Shown: piece by piece, positions 1 to 10,038 of the stretch
Layout of the letters: the number at the start of each line of letters is the position of its first letter
Position numbering within the stretch: the stretch's first letter is position 1
Source: Pseudomonas cannabina
GTDB lineage: Bacteria > Pseudomonadota > Gammaproteobacteria > Pseudomonadales > Pseudomonadaceae
Direction of reading: 5' to 3'
NCBI RefSeq assembly: GCF_900100365.1
Contig: NZ_FNKU01000001.1
Span: 5,576,501-5,640,500 of the forward strand
Length of the DNA: 64,000 nucleotides
Notes under the pieces: model-generated
Databases searched by the model: none
Told to the model about the DNA's origin: nothing
The model's input: the letters and a program-made list of their open reading frames with translations, nothing else
Made by a program: the position numbers and the translations under genes

Positions 1-249
1 TTCGCGCTGGCGGCACTGGCCATCCGCGCCGGTCTGGCCCGTTTGCCCGACGGCAGCAACTGGGGTCAGTTGTATGGTGTTGCGGCGCTGTGCGGCATCG
101 GCTTCACCATGAGCCTGTTCATTGGCGCACTGGCCTTTCCGGGCGCACCGGAACTGGTGGATGAGGTCAAGGTGGGCGTATTGATCGGGTCGCTGTTGTC
201 GGCGTTGTTGGGGGTTGTGGTGCTGCGCAGGTTTGGAGGGCGGGGGTGA
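1..249 (+). CDS. nhaA: Na+/H+ antiporter NhaA, C-terminal part
   Basis: The reading frame is open from the first base, so only the last 82 codons are present. The residues match the end of the NhaA family: a helix with the run [15 protein letters not shown] followed by a last hydrophobic helix ([18 protein letters not shown]) and a basic tail. NhaA is an inner-membrane antiporter that exchanges cytoplasmic Na+ for external protons in pH and salt homeostasis. The rest of the gene lies before the window. The following 150 bases before the chemoreceptor show no gene. Confidence 0.88.
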   Translation, partial: FALAALAIRAGLARLPDGSNWGQLYGVAALCGIGFTMSLFIGALAFPGAPELVDEVKVGVLIGSLLSALLGVVVLRRFGGRG

Positions 250-401
250 TTTGCACCGTTGAAACATCCATCGGCTGGCATGCCTGCCAGGTGTTCAAGA
301 GGGGGATCGCTATTCGTGGTTACAGAAACTGCACGGCATGTCGATAAAGATGTGACATGCCAAGGACTCGGCAAATCTGCCTTATTTCGAGAGCCCTCTG
401 C

Positions 402-1706
402 ATGTTTCATTTATTCCGCCCACGTCGCGACAGAAAAGCGCTTCAGCAACTAATTGCCTCTCTCAAGGGTTCTGGCGAGCCGATGGTAAGAGGTTGCGCT
501 GAAGAAAGTACGGTACTCGAATGCTGGGGTTCGCTGAGCGGCCAGCGTCACATGAACGAGCAGCGTATTGCCGACCTTGAGCAAGAACTTGAAACCGCCC
601 GCCATCTTCTCGGGGAGGCTTCTGCCTCGGCGGCTGCTTACGAAACACGATTTGATCTGGTCAATCGTGCGTCCAGTGAAGGCCTCTGGGACATGGAGGT
701 GGTTGCGGGCGATCCGGTCAACCCGAACAATCGATTCTGGTGGTCTCAGCAACTGCGTTCGCTTCTGGGCTTCAATGACGAGCGAGATTTTCCCAACGTA
801 CTGGCAAGCTGGGCAGACCGGCTTCATCCGCAGGATAAACAAGCCACGCTGGACGCATTTGCCAAGCACCTCAACGACCGCTCGGGTAACACGCCGTATC
901 GGGTCAAGAATCGTCTGGCCATGAAGAACGGCACGTATCGCTGGTTTTATGCCCAAGGCGAAACACTGAGAGACGCCCGCGGAACGCCCTTGCGTGTTGC
1001 AGGCTCTCTTCGTGATATTCACGATGAGCTCGAGCGTGACCTTGAACATGACGTGATCATCACCCGCTTCGAACTTGCACGGGAAATGCTTTCCGATGGC
1101 CTCTGGGACATGGAGGTAATTGCCGGTGATCCGGTCAATGCACGAAACCCGTTCTGGTGGTCGCCGCAGTTCAGGCGTCTGCTGGGTTTTGAAACGGTTG
1201 AGGAATTTCCTGACGTACTGGACAGCTGGGCATCACGCCTGCACCCGGAGGACAAGGAACGTAGCCTCACGGCGTTTGGTACTCATTTGAATGATCGCAC
1301 TGGCAAGACGCCGTTCGATATTGAATACCGCTTGAAGATGAAAAGCGGCGAATACCGCTGGTTCCGTGCGCGCGGTCAGACCCGTCGCACCCCGGACGGT
1401 ACCCCGCTGAGGGTAGTAGGGGCGTTAGTGGACGTGCATCTAAAGCATGAGCAAGACGCTCTTCGGGAAACCGAAGCGCATCATCAGAAAAATCTGGAAG
1501 AGAACATCGCCCAGCTTACCCAGATCGTGGGCACCATCCAGAGTATCGCCAGCCAGACTAACCTTCTGGCGCTCAATGCAGCGATCGAAGCTGCGCGGGC
1601 CGGTGAGGCTGGACGAGGCTTCGCGGTTGTGGCCGATGAGGTGCGCAAGCTGGCCACCAGAACGACCGAAGCCACCGAGCAGGCGGCCAGCATGATGAGC
1701 CGCTGA
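402..1706 (+). CDS. PAS-PAS methyl-accepting chemotaxis protein, soluble
   Basis: A 434-residue chemoreceptor without obvious membrane segments. Two PAS_3-like sensor domains lie in tandem (about residues 75-210 and 215-350); they are clearly duplicates of each other, both carrying the [26 protein letters not shown] and RLHP.DK elements. The C-terminus is a short signalling hairpin containing the conserved tip ([20 protein letters not shown], then [20 protein letters not shown]), which binds CheA/CheW. The protein stops soon after the tip, so the returning helix is short, as in BdlA/Aer-like soluble receptors. I chose the ATG at 402 (MFHLFRPRR) over the upstream ATG at 357, because the extra residues look non-coding; neither has a strong ribosome binding site. 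The ligand is unknown; the PAS domains suggest redox or small-molecule sensing. Confidence 0.85.
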   Translation: MFHLFRPRRDRKALQQLIASLKGSGEPMVRGCAEESTVLECWGSLSGQRHMNEQRIADLEQELETARHLLGEASASAAAYETRFDLVNRASSEGLWDMEVVAGDPVNPNNRFWWSQQLRSLLGFNDERDFPNVLASWADRLHPQDKQATLDAFAKHLNDRSGNTPYRVKNRLAMKNGTYRWFYAQGETLRDARGTPLRVAGSLRDIHDELERDLEHDVIITRFELAREMLSDGLWDMEVIAGDPVNARNPFWWSPQFRRLLGFETVEEFPDVLDSWASRLHPEDKERSLTAFGTHLNDRTGKTPFDIEYRLKMKSGEYRWFRARGQTRRTPDGTPLRVVGALVDVHLKHEQDALRETEAHHQKNLEENIAQLTQIVGTIQSIASQTNLLALNAAIEAARAGEAGRGFAVVADEVRKLATRTTEATEQAASMMSR

Positions 1707-1789
1707 CGGCGCGCCGATCAACGCTCGCACAAAAAAAAACGCCTCCACAAGCAGACTGTGTGAAAACACACTGATGAAGGCCCAAGCAA

Positions 1790-1819
1790 ACGCCCCGACT
1801 TGTTCGGGGCGTTTTTTTT
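1790..1819. terminator. Intrinsic terminator inside the IS1182 left end
   Basis: CGCCCCGA pairs with TCGGGGCG around a short loop, followed by eight T residues on the plus strand. It sits between the left inverted repeat and the transposase stop codon and could block read-through from the chemoreceptor side. Confidence 0.7.
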
Positions 1820-1849
1820 GTATTGGCAGCAGACGAAAAAAATGTCCGC

Positions 1850-3274
1850 TCAGCCCATCAAAGCCATCAGATGGCGCACACCGAGCACTTTAATCGCTCG
1901 TTTCAGGTTATAGGCATTCACCGCCAAGGCCATTTCAGCTTTTGTACCCTCCAGTTGTCGCAGCAAGAAACGGCCATTACCAAATAGCCATTGCTTGAGG
2001 TTGCCGAAGGGGTGCTCAACGATGGATCTTCGGTTGGCCATCATCTCAGGATGCGCCTGCATTCTTTGCTCCATCCGCTCGAAAGCCTCTTCATGGGCAT
2101 GTCGTGAGACATAACGGCGCCGGGCTCGAGTGCATTGCGTTTTCAGCGCGCAGTTGGCGCAGTCATCGACCTCAGCCTGATAGATCCGATCACCTTTGTT
2201 GTGCTGTTTTAGCGTTAACCATTTGCCTGCCGGACACTGGAAACGATCGTGTCCGGTCTCATAGATAAAGTCTTTTCGCTCAAAGAGCTGCTCTTCCTGA
2301 CTGCCAGGGTTTTTCGAACGATTGGGCGGTACATAGGCCGTAATCGAAGCATCCTCGCAGGCCTGAAACTGCTTGCCATTGGAGTAGCCGGCATCGGCAG
2401 TGACCGTCAGATCATCTTGCTGTAACTCTGCTTTGGCGGCCTTGGCCATCGGCTCCAGTTGCTTTCGGTCATCGCCATCTTGGGTGACCTCATGATGCAA
2501 AATCAGGCAATGCTCGGCGTCCACGACGGTTTGCACGTTGTAGGCCACACGTGGCCCTTTGGCCGTGCGCATCATTCGGGCATCGCTTTCATGGGTGTTG
2601 AACTGCTCGATGCCCATCGAACGCATCAGTGCCTGGCAACTCTGATTATCCTGTTGTCGAGCCTCAAGCTGTGCCAGGGCTACCTTGATTGCGCTGCGAT
2701 CAATTGAATCTGTGGTTTCAGCCTTGTCGGCCTCATCCAGCTCGGCCAGATACTGAGCGATGCGCTTATCCAGTTTTTCTTCCTGGCGCTTGAGCTGCTT
2801 CAAATTCACATGACGCCGTGAGGATGCGACCGCCTGAAACTTGCTGCCGTCGATGGCCACCAACTCACCGGCGATCAAGCCTGCCGTGCGACAAAACCGA
2901 ACGAAAGCACGGCAGGTCGCGATGAAGGCGGGTTTATTGTTCTTGCGAAAATCGGCGATGGTCTTGAAGTCGGGCTTGAGCCGGTTGATCAGCCACATCA
3001 CTTCGATGTTGCGCTGACACTCGGCTTCAAGACGTCGCGATGAGCGAATCCGCTGAAAATAGCCGTAGAGGTAGAGTTTTAGCTGATCGGCGGGATCATA
3101 AGCAGGGCGCCCCGTGCTTTTTGGAATCGCTTTATCGAAGCCCAGTTGCACCAGATCGAGCCTGGCAACGTACAGGTCAATGACACGAACGAGGTGATCC
3201 TCGGGGATCAACTCTTCCAGCGAGACCGGGAATAGGCTGGTCTGGCTGCGGGACTCACCTTGGATGTAGGCCAT
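1850..3274 (-). CDS. IS1182-family transposase
   Basis: About 474 residues from the start MAYIQGESRSQ. It carries the family's N-terminal block (PVSLEELIPEDHLVRVID), the YDPADQLKLYLYGYFQRIRSSRRLE region, and the IS4/IS1182-type DDE core with the signatures VAIDGSKFQAVAS, ADAGYSNGKQ and, near the end, the RRSIVEHPFGNLKQWLFG motif with the catalytic Glu. The gene fills the element between the inverted repeats and appears intact. A longer reading to 3310 is possible but adds residues not usual in the family. Confidence 0.85.
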   Translation of the reverse strand: MAYIQGESRSQTSLFPVSLEELIPEDHLVRVIDLYVARLDLVQLGFDKAIPKSTGRPAYDPADQLKLYLYGYFQRIRSSRRLEAECQRNIEVMWLINRLKPDFKTIADFRKNNKPAFIATCRAFVRFCRTAGLIAGELVAIDGSKFQAVASSRRHVNLKQLKRQEEKLDKRIAQYLAELDEADKAETTDSIDRSAIKVALAQLEARQQDNQSCQALMRSMGIEQFNTHESDARMMRTAKGPRVAYNVQTVVDAEHCLILHHEVTQDGDDRKQLEPMAKAAKAELQQDDLTVTADAGYSNGKQFQACEDASITAYVPPNRSKNPGSQEEQLFERKDFIYETGHDRFQCPAGKWLTLKQHNKGDRIYQAEVDDCANCALKTQCTRARRRYVSRHAHEEAFERMEQRMQAHPEMMANRRSIVEHPFGNLKQWLFGNGRFLLRQLEGTKAEMALAVNAYNLKRAIKVLGVRHLMALMG

Positions 3275-3384
3275 AACGAAAAATGCTCTGTATCTTTCGA
3301 TACGGAGCATTTTCTTTGAGCGCTGCGCAGATTGCTAGGTTTTCACACAGTCTGCCGCAGGCCTCTTTTTGTACACGCTCAGGA

Positions 3385-4407
3385 TCAGTCGAACAGACCC
3401 AGAGTCATGTAGCTGAACCACGAACGGCTCTTGGTGCCGTTTTCTTCAGCTTCTTTCTCGGCCTGCTCGTCCAGCTCTGCCTGATTTTCCGGCAACAACT
3501 CTTTCGGGATCGAGTCCTTGGCGTCCTGATACTGCTTCTTGATGTCCTGATCGGCACGGGTCTGGCCCGGTGGCAGCGGCGCGCTGCCGTCGATCAGGCC
3601 CAAGGTCGCTTTCGACAGCCACGAGCGGTTGTCGGCTTCAGCCTGACGCGGGGTGAACTTGCCGTCTTCCAGTTGCGGATGGTTCGGGTAGTTGGTCTTC
3701 AGCACTTCCAGACTGGTGGCAGCCAGGTCGTCCAGGTGCAGACGCTGATAAGACTCGACCATTACCGCCAGGCCGTCGCCTACCGAAGGCGTTTCCTGGA
3801 AGTTTTCCACGACATAGCGACCGCGGTTGGCGGCGGCGACATAGGCCTGACGGGTCAGGTAGTAGTCGGCTACGTGGATTTCGTATGACGCCAGCAGGTT
3901 GCGCAGGTAAATCATGCGCTGCTTGGCGTCAGGCGCGTAGCGGCTGTTGGGATAGCGGCTGGTGAGCTGGGCAAACTCGTTGAACGAGTCACGGGCAGCC
4001 CCCGGGTCGCGCTTGGTCTGGTCCAGCGGCAGGAAGCGGGCCAGCAGGCCGACGTCCTGATCGAAGGAGGTCAGGCCCTTCATGTAATACGCGTAGTCGA
4101 CGTTCGGGTGCTGCGGATGCAGGCGGATGAAGCGTTCGGCAGCGGATTTGGCTGCTTCGGGTTCACCGTTCTTGTAGTTCGAGTAAATCAACTCGAGCTG
4201 GGCCTGGTCAGCGTAGCGACCGAACGGATAGCGTGATTCCAGCGCCTTGAGCTTCTCGGTGGCACTGTTATAGCTATTATTTCCCAGGTCGGCCTGCGCC
4301 TGCTGGTACAGCTCGACTTCGCTGAGGTTTTCGTCGATGACTTCCTTCGACGAACAGGCCGCAGTCAATGCGAGGATGGCGATCAGCAGCAGGTGTTTCA
4401 CTTGCAT
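3385..4407 (-). CDS. bamD: Outer membrane protein assembly factor BamD (ComL)
   Basis: A 340-residue lipoprotein. The start at 4407 gives a signal peptide [20 protein letters not shown] with a lipobox ending in Cys, so the mature protein is lipid-anchored at the inner face of the outer membrane. The body is TPR-like ([57 protein letters not shown]), typical of BamD, the essential partner of BamA in beta-barrel insertion. The C-terminal extension is acidic and Gln/Glu-rich, common in pseudomonads. It is divergent from rluD, as in other Pseudomonas. The IS1182 element lies only 29 bp beyond its stop codon. Confidence 0.95.
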   Translation of the reverse strand: MQVKHLLLIAILALTAACSSKEVIDENLSEVELYQQAQADLGNNSYNSATEKLKALESRYPFGRYADQAQLELIYSNYKNGEPEAAKSAAERFIRLHPQHPNVDYAYYMKGLTSFDQDVGLLARFLPLDQTKRDPGAARDSFNEFAQLTSRYPNSRYAPDAKQRMIYLRNLLASYEIHVADYYLTRQAYVAAANRGRYVVENFQETPSVGDGLAVMVESYQRLHLDDLAATSLEVLKTNYPNHPQLEDGKFTPRQAEADNRSWLSKATLGLIDGSAPLPPGQTRADQDIKKQYQDAKDSIPKELLPENQAELDEQAEKEAEENGTKSRSWFSYMTLGLFD

Positions 4408-4556
4408 GGCGGCTTGCGTCCCTATAACGGCCTGCTGTCTTGGGCGGGGCCGTCCTGTTATGATGAGCGCCCCGCGATACCGGCGGGACAAAAGACGCCG
4501 TATTTAACCACAAGCGCGCTGCCGAAACCAAAGGCTAGCCGCCACCTAGTCTGGTC

Positions 4557-5519
4557 ATGTCCGAAAATATAGAACTTCGCGCAGAGGTGCCGTCCGAATT
4601 GGGCGGTCAACGCCTCGATCAAGTCGCCGCACAATTATTCGCTGAGCACTCGCGCTCGCGCCTATCCGCCTGGATCAAGGACGGCCGCCTGACTGTGGAC
4701 GGAGGCGTGCTGCGCCCCCGTGACATCGTGCATGGTGGCGCTGTTCTCGAGCTGATTGCCGAGCAGGAGGCCCAGGGTGAATGGGTCGCTCAGGACATCG
4801 AGCTCGACATTATTTACGAAGACGACCAGATCCTCGTCATCAACAAGCCAGCCGGTCTGGTGGTGCATCCGGCTGCCGGTCACGCCGACGGCACGCTGCT
4901 CAATGCCTTGCTGCACCACGTGCCGGACATCATCAATGTCCCGCGTGCCGGCATCGTGCACCGTCTGGACAAGGACACCACTGGTCTGATGGTGGTCGCC
5001 AAGACCATTCAGGCGCAGACCCAACTGGTCACCCAGTTGCAGAGTCGCAGTGTCAGCCGTATCTACGAGTGCATCGTGATCGGCGTCGTGACCGCAGGCG
5101 GCAAGATCGACGCGCCGATCGGTCGTCACGGCCAGCAGCGTCAGCGCATGGCGGTCATGGAAGGTGGCAAGCAGGCGGTCAGTCATTACCGCGTGCTGGA
5201 GCGCTTCCGTTCGCACACGCATGTGCGGGTCAAGCTGGAAACCGGCCGCACGCATCAGATTCGCGTGCACATGGCGCACATCAACTACCCGTTGGTCGGC
5301 GATCCGGCCTACGGTGGTCGTTTCCGCATTCCGCCAGCCGCCAGCCTGACCATGGTCGACTCGCTCAAGACCTTCCCGCGTCAGGCGCTGCATGCACGTT
5401 TTCTGGAACTCGATCATCCGATCACCGGCAAACGCATGAGCTGGGAATCGCCACTGCCGGATGATTTCGTCTGGTTGCTGTCGTTGCTCAAGCAGGATCG
5501 CGAGGCGTTCATCGGGTGA
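4557..5519 (+). CDS. rluD: 23S rRNA pseudouridine synthase RluD
   Basis: 320 residues, the usual RluD length. An N-terminal S4 RNA-binding domain (GQRLDQVAAQLFAEHSRSRL...IKDGRLTVDG) is followed by the RluA-type catalytic domain with GIVHRLDKDTTGLMVVAK (catalytic Asp in HRLDKDTTG, about residue 139) and the ETGRTHQIRVHM motif. RluD makes pseudouridines 1911, 1915 and 1917 in helix 69 of 23S rRNA. Its stop codon overlaps the GTG start of pgeF (GTGA), which indicates translational coupling. Confidence 0.95.
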   Translation: MSENIELRAEVPSELGGQRLDQVAAQLFAEHSRSRLSAWIKDGRLTVDGGVLRPRDIVHGGAVLELIAEQEAQGEWVAQDIELDIIYEDDQILVINKPAGLVVHPAAGHADGTLLNALLHHVPDIINVPRAGIVHRLDKDTTGLMVVAKTIQAQTQLVTQLQSRSVSRIYECIVIGVVTAGGKIDAPIGRHGQQRQRMAVMEGGKQAVSHYRVLERFRSHTHVRVKLETGRTHQIRVHMAHINYPLVGDPAYGGRFRIPPAASLTMVDSLKTFPRQALHARFLELDHPITGKRMSWESPLPDDFVWLLSLLKQDREAFIG

Positions 5520-6244
5520 ATGACTGGCTGATACCTGACTGGCCCGCGCCAGCGCAGATCAAGTCGTGCGTTACCACCCGCTCGGGCGGGGTCAGTATGG
5601 CCCCGTTCGACAGTTTCAATCTGGGCGATCATGTCGATGACAGCCCTCAGGCGGTGGCGAGCAATCGTCTGCGCCTGACGTCCAGCCTCAATGTTGATCC
5701 TGCCTGGCTTCGTCAGGTGCACGGCGTAGACGTGGCGCATGCCGATCCGTCCCGGGTTGTCGAAGCCGATGCCAGCTGGACGAGTGCCCCCGGCGTGGCC
5801 TGCACCATCATGACCGCTGACTGCCTGCCCGCTTTGTTCTGCCGCCGCGACGGTACTCGCGTGGCTGCTGCGCACGCAGGCTGGCGCGGGCTGGCGGCGG
5901 GTGTGCTGGAGGCTACGGCGGACAGCTTGCAGTGTGATCCGCAAGACATTCTGGTCTGGTTGGGCCCGGCCATCGGCCAGCCGTCGTTCGAAGTCGGCCC
6001 GGAAGTGCGCGAAGCTTTTACCGCCAGCCATCCTCAGATTGCCGATGCATTTGTCGCCAGTTCGAATCCTGAGCGTTTCATGGCCGACATTTATGCGCTC
6101 GCCCGGCTCCGGCTGGCTGCCCATGGCATCTCTGCCGTGTATGGCGGCGGGCTGGATACGTTCACGGATCCACGCTTCTTTTCCTACCGCCGTGCTGCGC
6201 GCACTGGCCGCTTTGCCTCGCTGATCTGGATCGAACACGCCTGA
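5516..6244 (+). CDS. pgeF: Peptidoglycan editing factor PgeF (YfiH, laccase domain)
   Basis: 242 residues starting at a GTG that overlaps the rluD stop. Family motifs are visible: VTTRSGGVS near the start, VHGVDV, a zinc-ligand-like ADCLPALFC and the AAAHAGWRGLAAGV block, and a final GGLDTFTDPRFFSYRR. PgeF proteins (DUF152/YfiH) are cytosolic; in E. coli YfiH limits wrong incorporation of serine into peptidoglycan precursors, and purine-nucleoside activities have been reported for homologues. The rluD-pgeF-clpB order is conserved in pseudomonads. Confidence 0.92.
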   Translation: MNDWLIPDWPAPAQIKSCVTTRSGGVSMAPFDSFNLGDHVDDSPQAVASNRLRLTSSLNVDPAWLRQVHGVDVAHADPSRVVEADASWTSAPGVACTIMTADCLPALFCRRDGTRVAAAHAGWRGLAAGVLEATADSLQCDPQDILVWLGPAIGQPSFEVGPEVREAFTASHPQIADAFVASSNPERFMADIYALARLRLAAHGISAVYGGGLDTFTDPRFFSYRRAARTGRFASLIWIEHA

Positions 6245-6315
6245 TTGCAGAGCTCTTTCGCCCAGGCCAGCTAGGCTTGCCTGACGCCCGTCTGATCTGT
6301 ATCAGCCCGTGCCCG

Positions 6316-6344
6316 CTTGAAACACGCAGAATCGTCCGCATCTA
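6316..6344 (+). promoter_or_regulatory. Sigma-32 (RpoH) heat-shock promoter of clpB
   Basis: CTTGAAA at 6316-6322 and CCGCATCTA at 6336-6344 are separated by 13 bases. This matches the RpoH consensus (CTTGAAA, 13-14 bases, CCCCATnTA) with a single mismatch in the -10 box, 72 bases before the clpB start. A strong ribosome binding site (AAGGAAGGTGA) lies just before the ATG at 6416. Confidence 0.8.
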
Positions 6345-6415
6345 ACGGGCTATCAAGCAGGTTTTCTTTACAGGTGTGTTCATTGCTCCGGCCTGCATTA
6401 AAAGGAAGGTGACTA

Positions 6416-8980
6416 ATGCGTATCGACAGATTGACCAGTAAATTACAGTTAGCGTTATCGGATTCCCAGTCGCTGGCCGTCGGCCTCGACCATCCAGCCA
6501 TCGAGCCTGCGCATTTGATGCAGGCATTGCTGGAACAGCAGGGCGGCTCGATCAAACCTCTGCTGCTGCAAGTCGGTTTTGACATCAACAGCCTGCGCAA
6601 AGAACTCAGCGCAGAACTCGACCGGCTGCCAAAAATCCAGAACCCGACTGGCGACGTCAACATGTCGCAGGATCTGGCGCGCCTGCTCAATCAGGCCGAC
6701 CGCCTGGCGCAGCAGAAAGGCGATCAGTTCATTTCCAGCGAGCTGGTGTTGCTCGCGGCCATGGATGAAAGCAGCAAGCTCGGCAAATTATTGCTGGGCC
6801 AGGGCGTCAGCAAGAAGGCGCTGGAAAATGCCATCAACAACCTGCGCGGTGACGGGGCCGTCAATGACCCTAACGTCGAGGAGTCGCGTCAGGCGCTGGA
6901 CAAGTACACCGTAGACCTGACCAAGCGCGCCGAAGAGGGCAAGCTTGACCCGGTGATCGGCCGGGATGACGAAATTCGTCGCACCATTCAGGTTCTGCAG
7001 CGCCGTACCAAGAACAACCCGGTGCTGATCGGCGAGCCTGGCGTGGGTAAAACCGCCATTGCCGAAGGGCTGGCGCAGCGCATCATCAATGGCGAAGTGC
7101 CGGACGGCCTGCGCGGCAAGCGTCTGCTGTCGCTGGACATGGGCGCGCTGATTGCCGGTGCCAAATACCGTGGCGAGTTTGAAGAGCGCCTGAAATCGCT
7201 GCTCAACGAACTGTCCAAGCAGGAAGGCCAGATCATCCTGTTCATCGACGAATTGCACACCATGGTCGGTGCCGGTAAAGGCGAAGGCTCGATGGACGCC
7301 GGTAACATGCTCAAACCCGCGCTGGCCCGTGGCGAGCTGCATTGCGTCGGTGCCACCACGCTCAACGAGTACCGCCAATATATAGAGAAGGACGCCGCGC
7401 TTGAGCGTCGCTTCCAGAAAGTGCTGGTGGACGAACCGAGCGAAGAAGACACCATTGCGATTCTGCGCGGCCTGAAAGAGCGCTACGAAGTGCACCACAA
7501 GGTGGCGATCACCGATGGTGCGATCATCGCGGCGGCCAAATTGAGCCATCGCTACATCACCGATCGCCAGTTGCCTGACAAGGCTATCGACCTGATCGAC
7601 GAAGCGGCCAGCCGCATTCGCATGGAAATCGACTCCAAGCCGGAAGTGCTGGACCGTCTGGAGCGCCGCCTGATTCAGCTGAAAGTTGAAGCCCAGGCGC
7701 TCAAGAAAGAAAAGGACGACGCGGCCATCAAGCGTCTTGAGAAGCTTCAGGACGAAATCGTGCGTCTGGAAAAGGAATACGCCGATCTCGAAGAAATCTG
7801 GACGTCGGAAAAAGCCGAGGTCACAGGTTCTGCGCAGATCCAGCAGAAGATCGAGCAGTCCCGTCAGGAGCTGGAAGCCGCACGTCGGCGTGGTGACCTG
7901 AACCGCATGGCCGAGTTGCAGTACGGGATCATTCCTGACCTGGAACGCAGCCTGCAAATGGTTGATCAGCACGGCAAGCCCGAGAACCAGTTGCTGCGCA
8001 GCAAAGTGACCGAGGAAGAGATTGCCGAAGTCGTGTCGAAGTGGACCGGCATCCCGGTGTCCAAAATGCTCGAAGGCGAGCGCGACAAGCTGCTGCGCAT
8101 GGAAACCCTGTTGCACAAACGGGTCATTGGTCAGGAAGAGGCGGTCGTCGCCGTCTCCAACGCGGTGCGCCGCTCGCGTGCCGGGTTGTCTGACCCGAAT
8201 CGCCCAAGCGGTTCGTTCATGTTCCTCGGCCCGACCGGAGTGGGTAAAACCGAGCTGTGCAAGGCGCTGGCCGAATTCCTGTTCGACACCGAAGAGGCCA
8301 TGGTGCGCATCGACATGTCCGAGTTCATGGAGAAACATTCCGTGGCTCGCCTGATCGGTGCACCACCAGGCTATGTCGGCTACGAAGAGGGCGGTTACCT
8401 GACCGAAGCGGTGCGTCGCAAACCGTACTCGGTGATTCTGCTGGATGAGGTCGAGAAAGCGCACCCTGACGTGTTCAACATCCTGCTGCAGGTGCTGGAA
8501 GACGGGCGCTTGACCGACAGCCACGGGCGCACAGTGGACTTCCGCAATACAGTGATCGTCATGACCTCCAACCTGGGCTCGGCGCAAATCCAGGAACTGG
8601 TCGGTGATCGCGAGGCTCAGCGTGCAGCGGTGATGGACGCCGTCGGCACCCACTTCCGTCCGGAGTTCGTCAACCGGATCGACGAAGTGGTGATCTTCGA
8701 GCCTCTGGCGCGGGACCAGATTGCCGGTATCACCGATATCCAGCTGGGCCGACTGCGCAAGCGCCTGACCGAGCGCGAGCTGACGCTGGTCCTGAGCCCC
8801 GAGGCGCTGGACAAGCTGATTGCCGTCGGTTACGACCCGGTCTATGGCGCACGTCCGCTGAAGCGCGCCATCCAGCGCTGGATCGAGAACCCGCTGGCGC
8901 AACTGATCCTGTCGGGCGGCTTCGAACCTGGCAGCAGCATCACCGGCAAGGTGGTCGACGACGAGATCGTGTTCGGCTGA
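6416..8980 (+). CDS. clpB: ATP-dependent chaperone ClpB
   Basis: 854 residues, full length for ClpB. Order of parts: N-terminal substrate domain (1-150); AAA-1 with Walker A GEPGVGKT (about 205) and Walker B ILFIDELH; a long coiled-coil middle domain (about 400-520, [18 protein letters not shown]...), which separates ClpB from ClpA/C; AAA-2 with GPTGVGKT (about 604) and [12 protein letters not shown]-terminal D2-small domain. ClpB is the cytosolic hexameric disaggregase that works with DnaK after heat stress. It has its own sigma-32 promoter and a terminator directly downstream. Confidence 0.97.
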   Translation: MRIDRLTSKLQLALSDSQSLAVGLDHPAIEPAHLMQALLEQQGGSIKPLLLQVGFDINSLRKELSAELDRLPKIQNPTGDVNMSQDLARLLNQADRLAQQKGDQFISSELVLLAAMDESSKLGKLLLGQGVSKKALENAINNLRGDGAVNDPNVEESRQALDKYTVDLTKRAEEGKLDPVIGRDDEIRRTIQVLQRRTKNNPVLIGEPGVGKTAIAEGLAQRIINGEVPDGLRGKRLLSLDMGALIAGAKYRGEFEERLKSLLNELSKQEGQIILFIDELHTMVGAGKGEGSMDAGNMLKPALARGELHCVGATTLNEYRQYIEKDAALERRFQKVLVDEPSEEDTIAILRGLKERYEVHHKVAITDGAIIAAAKLSHRYITDRQLPDKAIDLIDEAASRIRMEIDSKPEVLDRLERRLIQLKVEAQALKKEKDDAAIKRLEKLQDEIVRLEKEYADLEEIWTSEKAEVTGSAQIQQKIEQSRQELEAARRRGDLNRMAELQYGIIPDLERSLQMVDQHGKPENQLLRSKVTEEEIAEVVSKWTGIPVSKMLEGERDKLLRMETLLHKRVIGQEEAVVAVSNAVRRSRAGLSDPNRPSGSFMFLGPTGVGKTELCKALAEFLFDTEEAMVRIDMSEFMEKHSVARLIGAPPGYVGYEEGGYLTEAVRRKPYSVILLDEVEKAHPDVFNILLQVLEDGRLTDSHGRTVDFRNTVIVMTSNLGSAQIQELVGDREAQRAAVMDAVGTHFRPEFVNRIDEVVIFEPLARDQIAGITDIQLGRLRKRLTERELTLVLSPEALDKLIAVGYDPVYGARPLKRAIQRWIENPLAQLILSGGFEPGSSITGKVVDDEIVFG

Positions 8981-9002
8981 TTCGCTCGTCGGTGTCTATA
9001 TA

Positions 9003-9030
9003 GAGGGGCCCTCAGCATGAGGGCCCTTTG
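9003..9030 (+). terminator. Intrinsic terminator after clpB
   Basis: A 9-bp GC-rich stem (GGGCCCTCA / TGAGGGCCC) with a 3-base loop, followed by TTT, 22 bases after the clpB stop codon. Confidence 0.85.
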
Positions 9031-9118
9031 CATCTCGGGGTTGCATCAGTAAAATCGGGCTCGAAAGGGCATCTGAAAAAAAATCGCAAATCATTGTCTT
9101 AAAAAGCAATTTATAGGG

Positions 9119-9146
9119 TTGACAGGTGTTTTTAAAATTGTAGAAT
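9119..9146 (+). promoter_or_regulatory. Sigma-70 promoter of the tRNA cluster
   Basis: A perfect TTGACA (9119-9124) and a TAGAAT (9141-9146), spaced by 16 bases, are followed by a GC-rich discriminator (GCGCGCC) as expected for a stringently controlled stable-RNA promoter. It points at the tRNA genes starting 130 bases downstream. Confidence 0.8.
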
Positions 9147-9275
9147 AGCGCGCCTCAGAGACGTGAACGCAACGATACAAACGAAGCGCAAAGGTCGATG
9201 AGGTTGAAATCAACGAGTTAACAGCACGCTGGTTTCAAGGCTACAGGTTGTAACGTTGAATCTGAAATCGATAGT

Positions 9276-9351
<76 letters not shown>

Positions 9352-9380
9352 GATTTCGCAAGGTTCAATGCAGTTTCAGT

Positions 9381-9457
9381 CGGGGTATAGCGCAGTCCGG
9401 TAGCGCGCCTGCTTTGGGAGCAGGATGTCAGGAGTTCGAATCCCCTTACCCCGACCA
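9381..9457 (+). tRNA. tRNA-Pro (anticodon TGG), copy 1
   Basis: 77 nucleotides with CCA: acceptor CGGGGTA/TACCCCG, anticodon loop TTTGGGA, T-arm GAGTTCGAATCC. It is identical over its whole length to the second tRNA-Pro at 9634-9710. Confidence 0.97.
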
Positions 9458-9462
9458 TATTT

Positions 9463-9538
9463 GGGTCGTTAGCTCAGTTGGTAGAGCAGTTGGCTTTTAA
9501 CCAATTGGTCGTAGGTTCGAATCCCACACGACCCACCA
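9463..9538 (+). tRNA. tRNA-Lys (anticodon TTT)
   Basis: 76 nucleotides with CCA, acceptor GGGTCGT/ACGACCC, anticodon loop CTTTTAA. It follows copy 1 of tRNA-Pro by 5 bases. tRNA-Lys next to clpB is the known attachment gene of PAPI-1/PPHGI-1-type ICEs, so its 3' end is the prime attB candidate here. Confidence 0.97.
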
Positions 9539-9633
9539 TTTTTGGTTCCAAGGTTCACCTTGGAGCCGAATCTTAAAGATCTGATGCCACTCGTATCGGG
9601 TCGCAGGCCGCTGGTTGAGGTGCCTTGATTTAC

Positions 9634-9710
9634 CGGGGTATAGCGCAGTCCGGTAGCGCGCCTGCTTTGGGAGCAGGATGTCAGGAGTTCGAATCCCCTT
9701 ACCCCGACCA
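9634..9710 (+). tRNA. tRNA-Pro (anticodon TGG), copy 2
   Basis: 77 nucleotides, identical to copy 1, but its flanking sequences are unrelated to those of copy 1. It lies 95 bases after tRNA-Lys and before the ICE integrase gene. It could be a resident gene of the cluster or a copy brought in by an integrated element. Confidence 0.97.
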
Positions 9711-9855
9711 AATACTGTTGCTACAGAGCTCGATCTTTAGATTTTTAGGTAGTCGGTCATTGTAAAAAAGCGGACAAGCGTCTTGGTGCGTTTAACCAGG
9801 CAAGCAGCCGTCTGGAGCGAAAGATAGCGCCAGCATCTGGTGATGTCAAATTAGA

Positions 9856-9899
9856 GCGCCCCGTTCCAAGCGAAAGCTTGTGATCGGGGCATTTTTTTT
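9856..9899. terminator. Intrinsic terminator between tRNAs and integrase
   Basis: GCCCCG pairs with CGGGGC around an inner hairpin (AAGC GAAA GCTT), followed by A and eight T residues. It would end the tRNA transcript. The rest of 9711-10038 shows no gene. Confidence 0.8.
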
Positions 9900-10038
9900 G
9901 GAAAAAATTGCTGTGCTGTGCTGGCGTAGGCCCGCCTGAAGCAGTCATTAGGCCTCATAACTAAATAATCTGCAGTGCGAAGCATCTGCTGATAATGGCA
10001 GATTGAGTATTTTTACAACTGTCTCTATGGCAGCTGGA

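Larger units (their letters stand above)
1751..3355 (-). mobile_element. IS1182-family insertion sequence
   Basis: A 1.6-kb element bounded by a perfect 17-bp inverted repeat (GCAGACTGTGTGAAAAC at 1751-1767, its complement at 3339-3355) around one transposase gene. It separates the chemoreceptor from bamD and lands in a run of A/T bases that looks like an old terminator between those two genes. I could not identify a target duplication with confidence. The transposase has IS1182-type motifs, which sets the family; the exact ISPsy name cannot be decided by eye. Confidence 0.85.

Noticed and set aside
4662..5417. A 251-codon frame opposite rluD, and a similar one opposite pgeF
   Set aside because: Both are antisense shadows of clearly recognised genes with no start signals of their own.
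6788..8902. A 704-codon open frame on the strand opposite clpB
   Set aside because: It is the antisense shadow of a highly conserved gene with strong third-position GC bias; its residues look like no protein family.
9463..9538. A second copy of the tRNA-Lys 3' end as right attachment site within the window
   Set aside because: No repeat of its last 20 bases was found elsewhere in the window; the ICE end must be outside.
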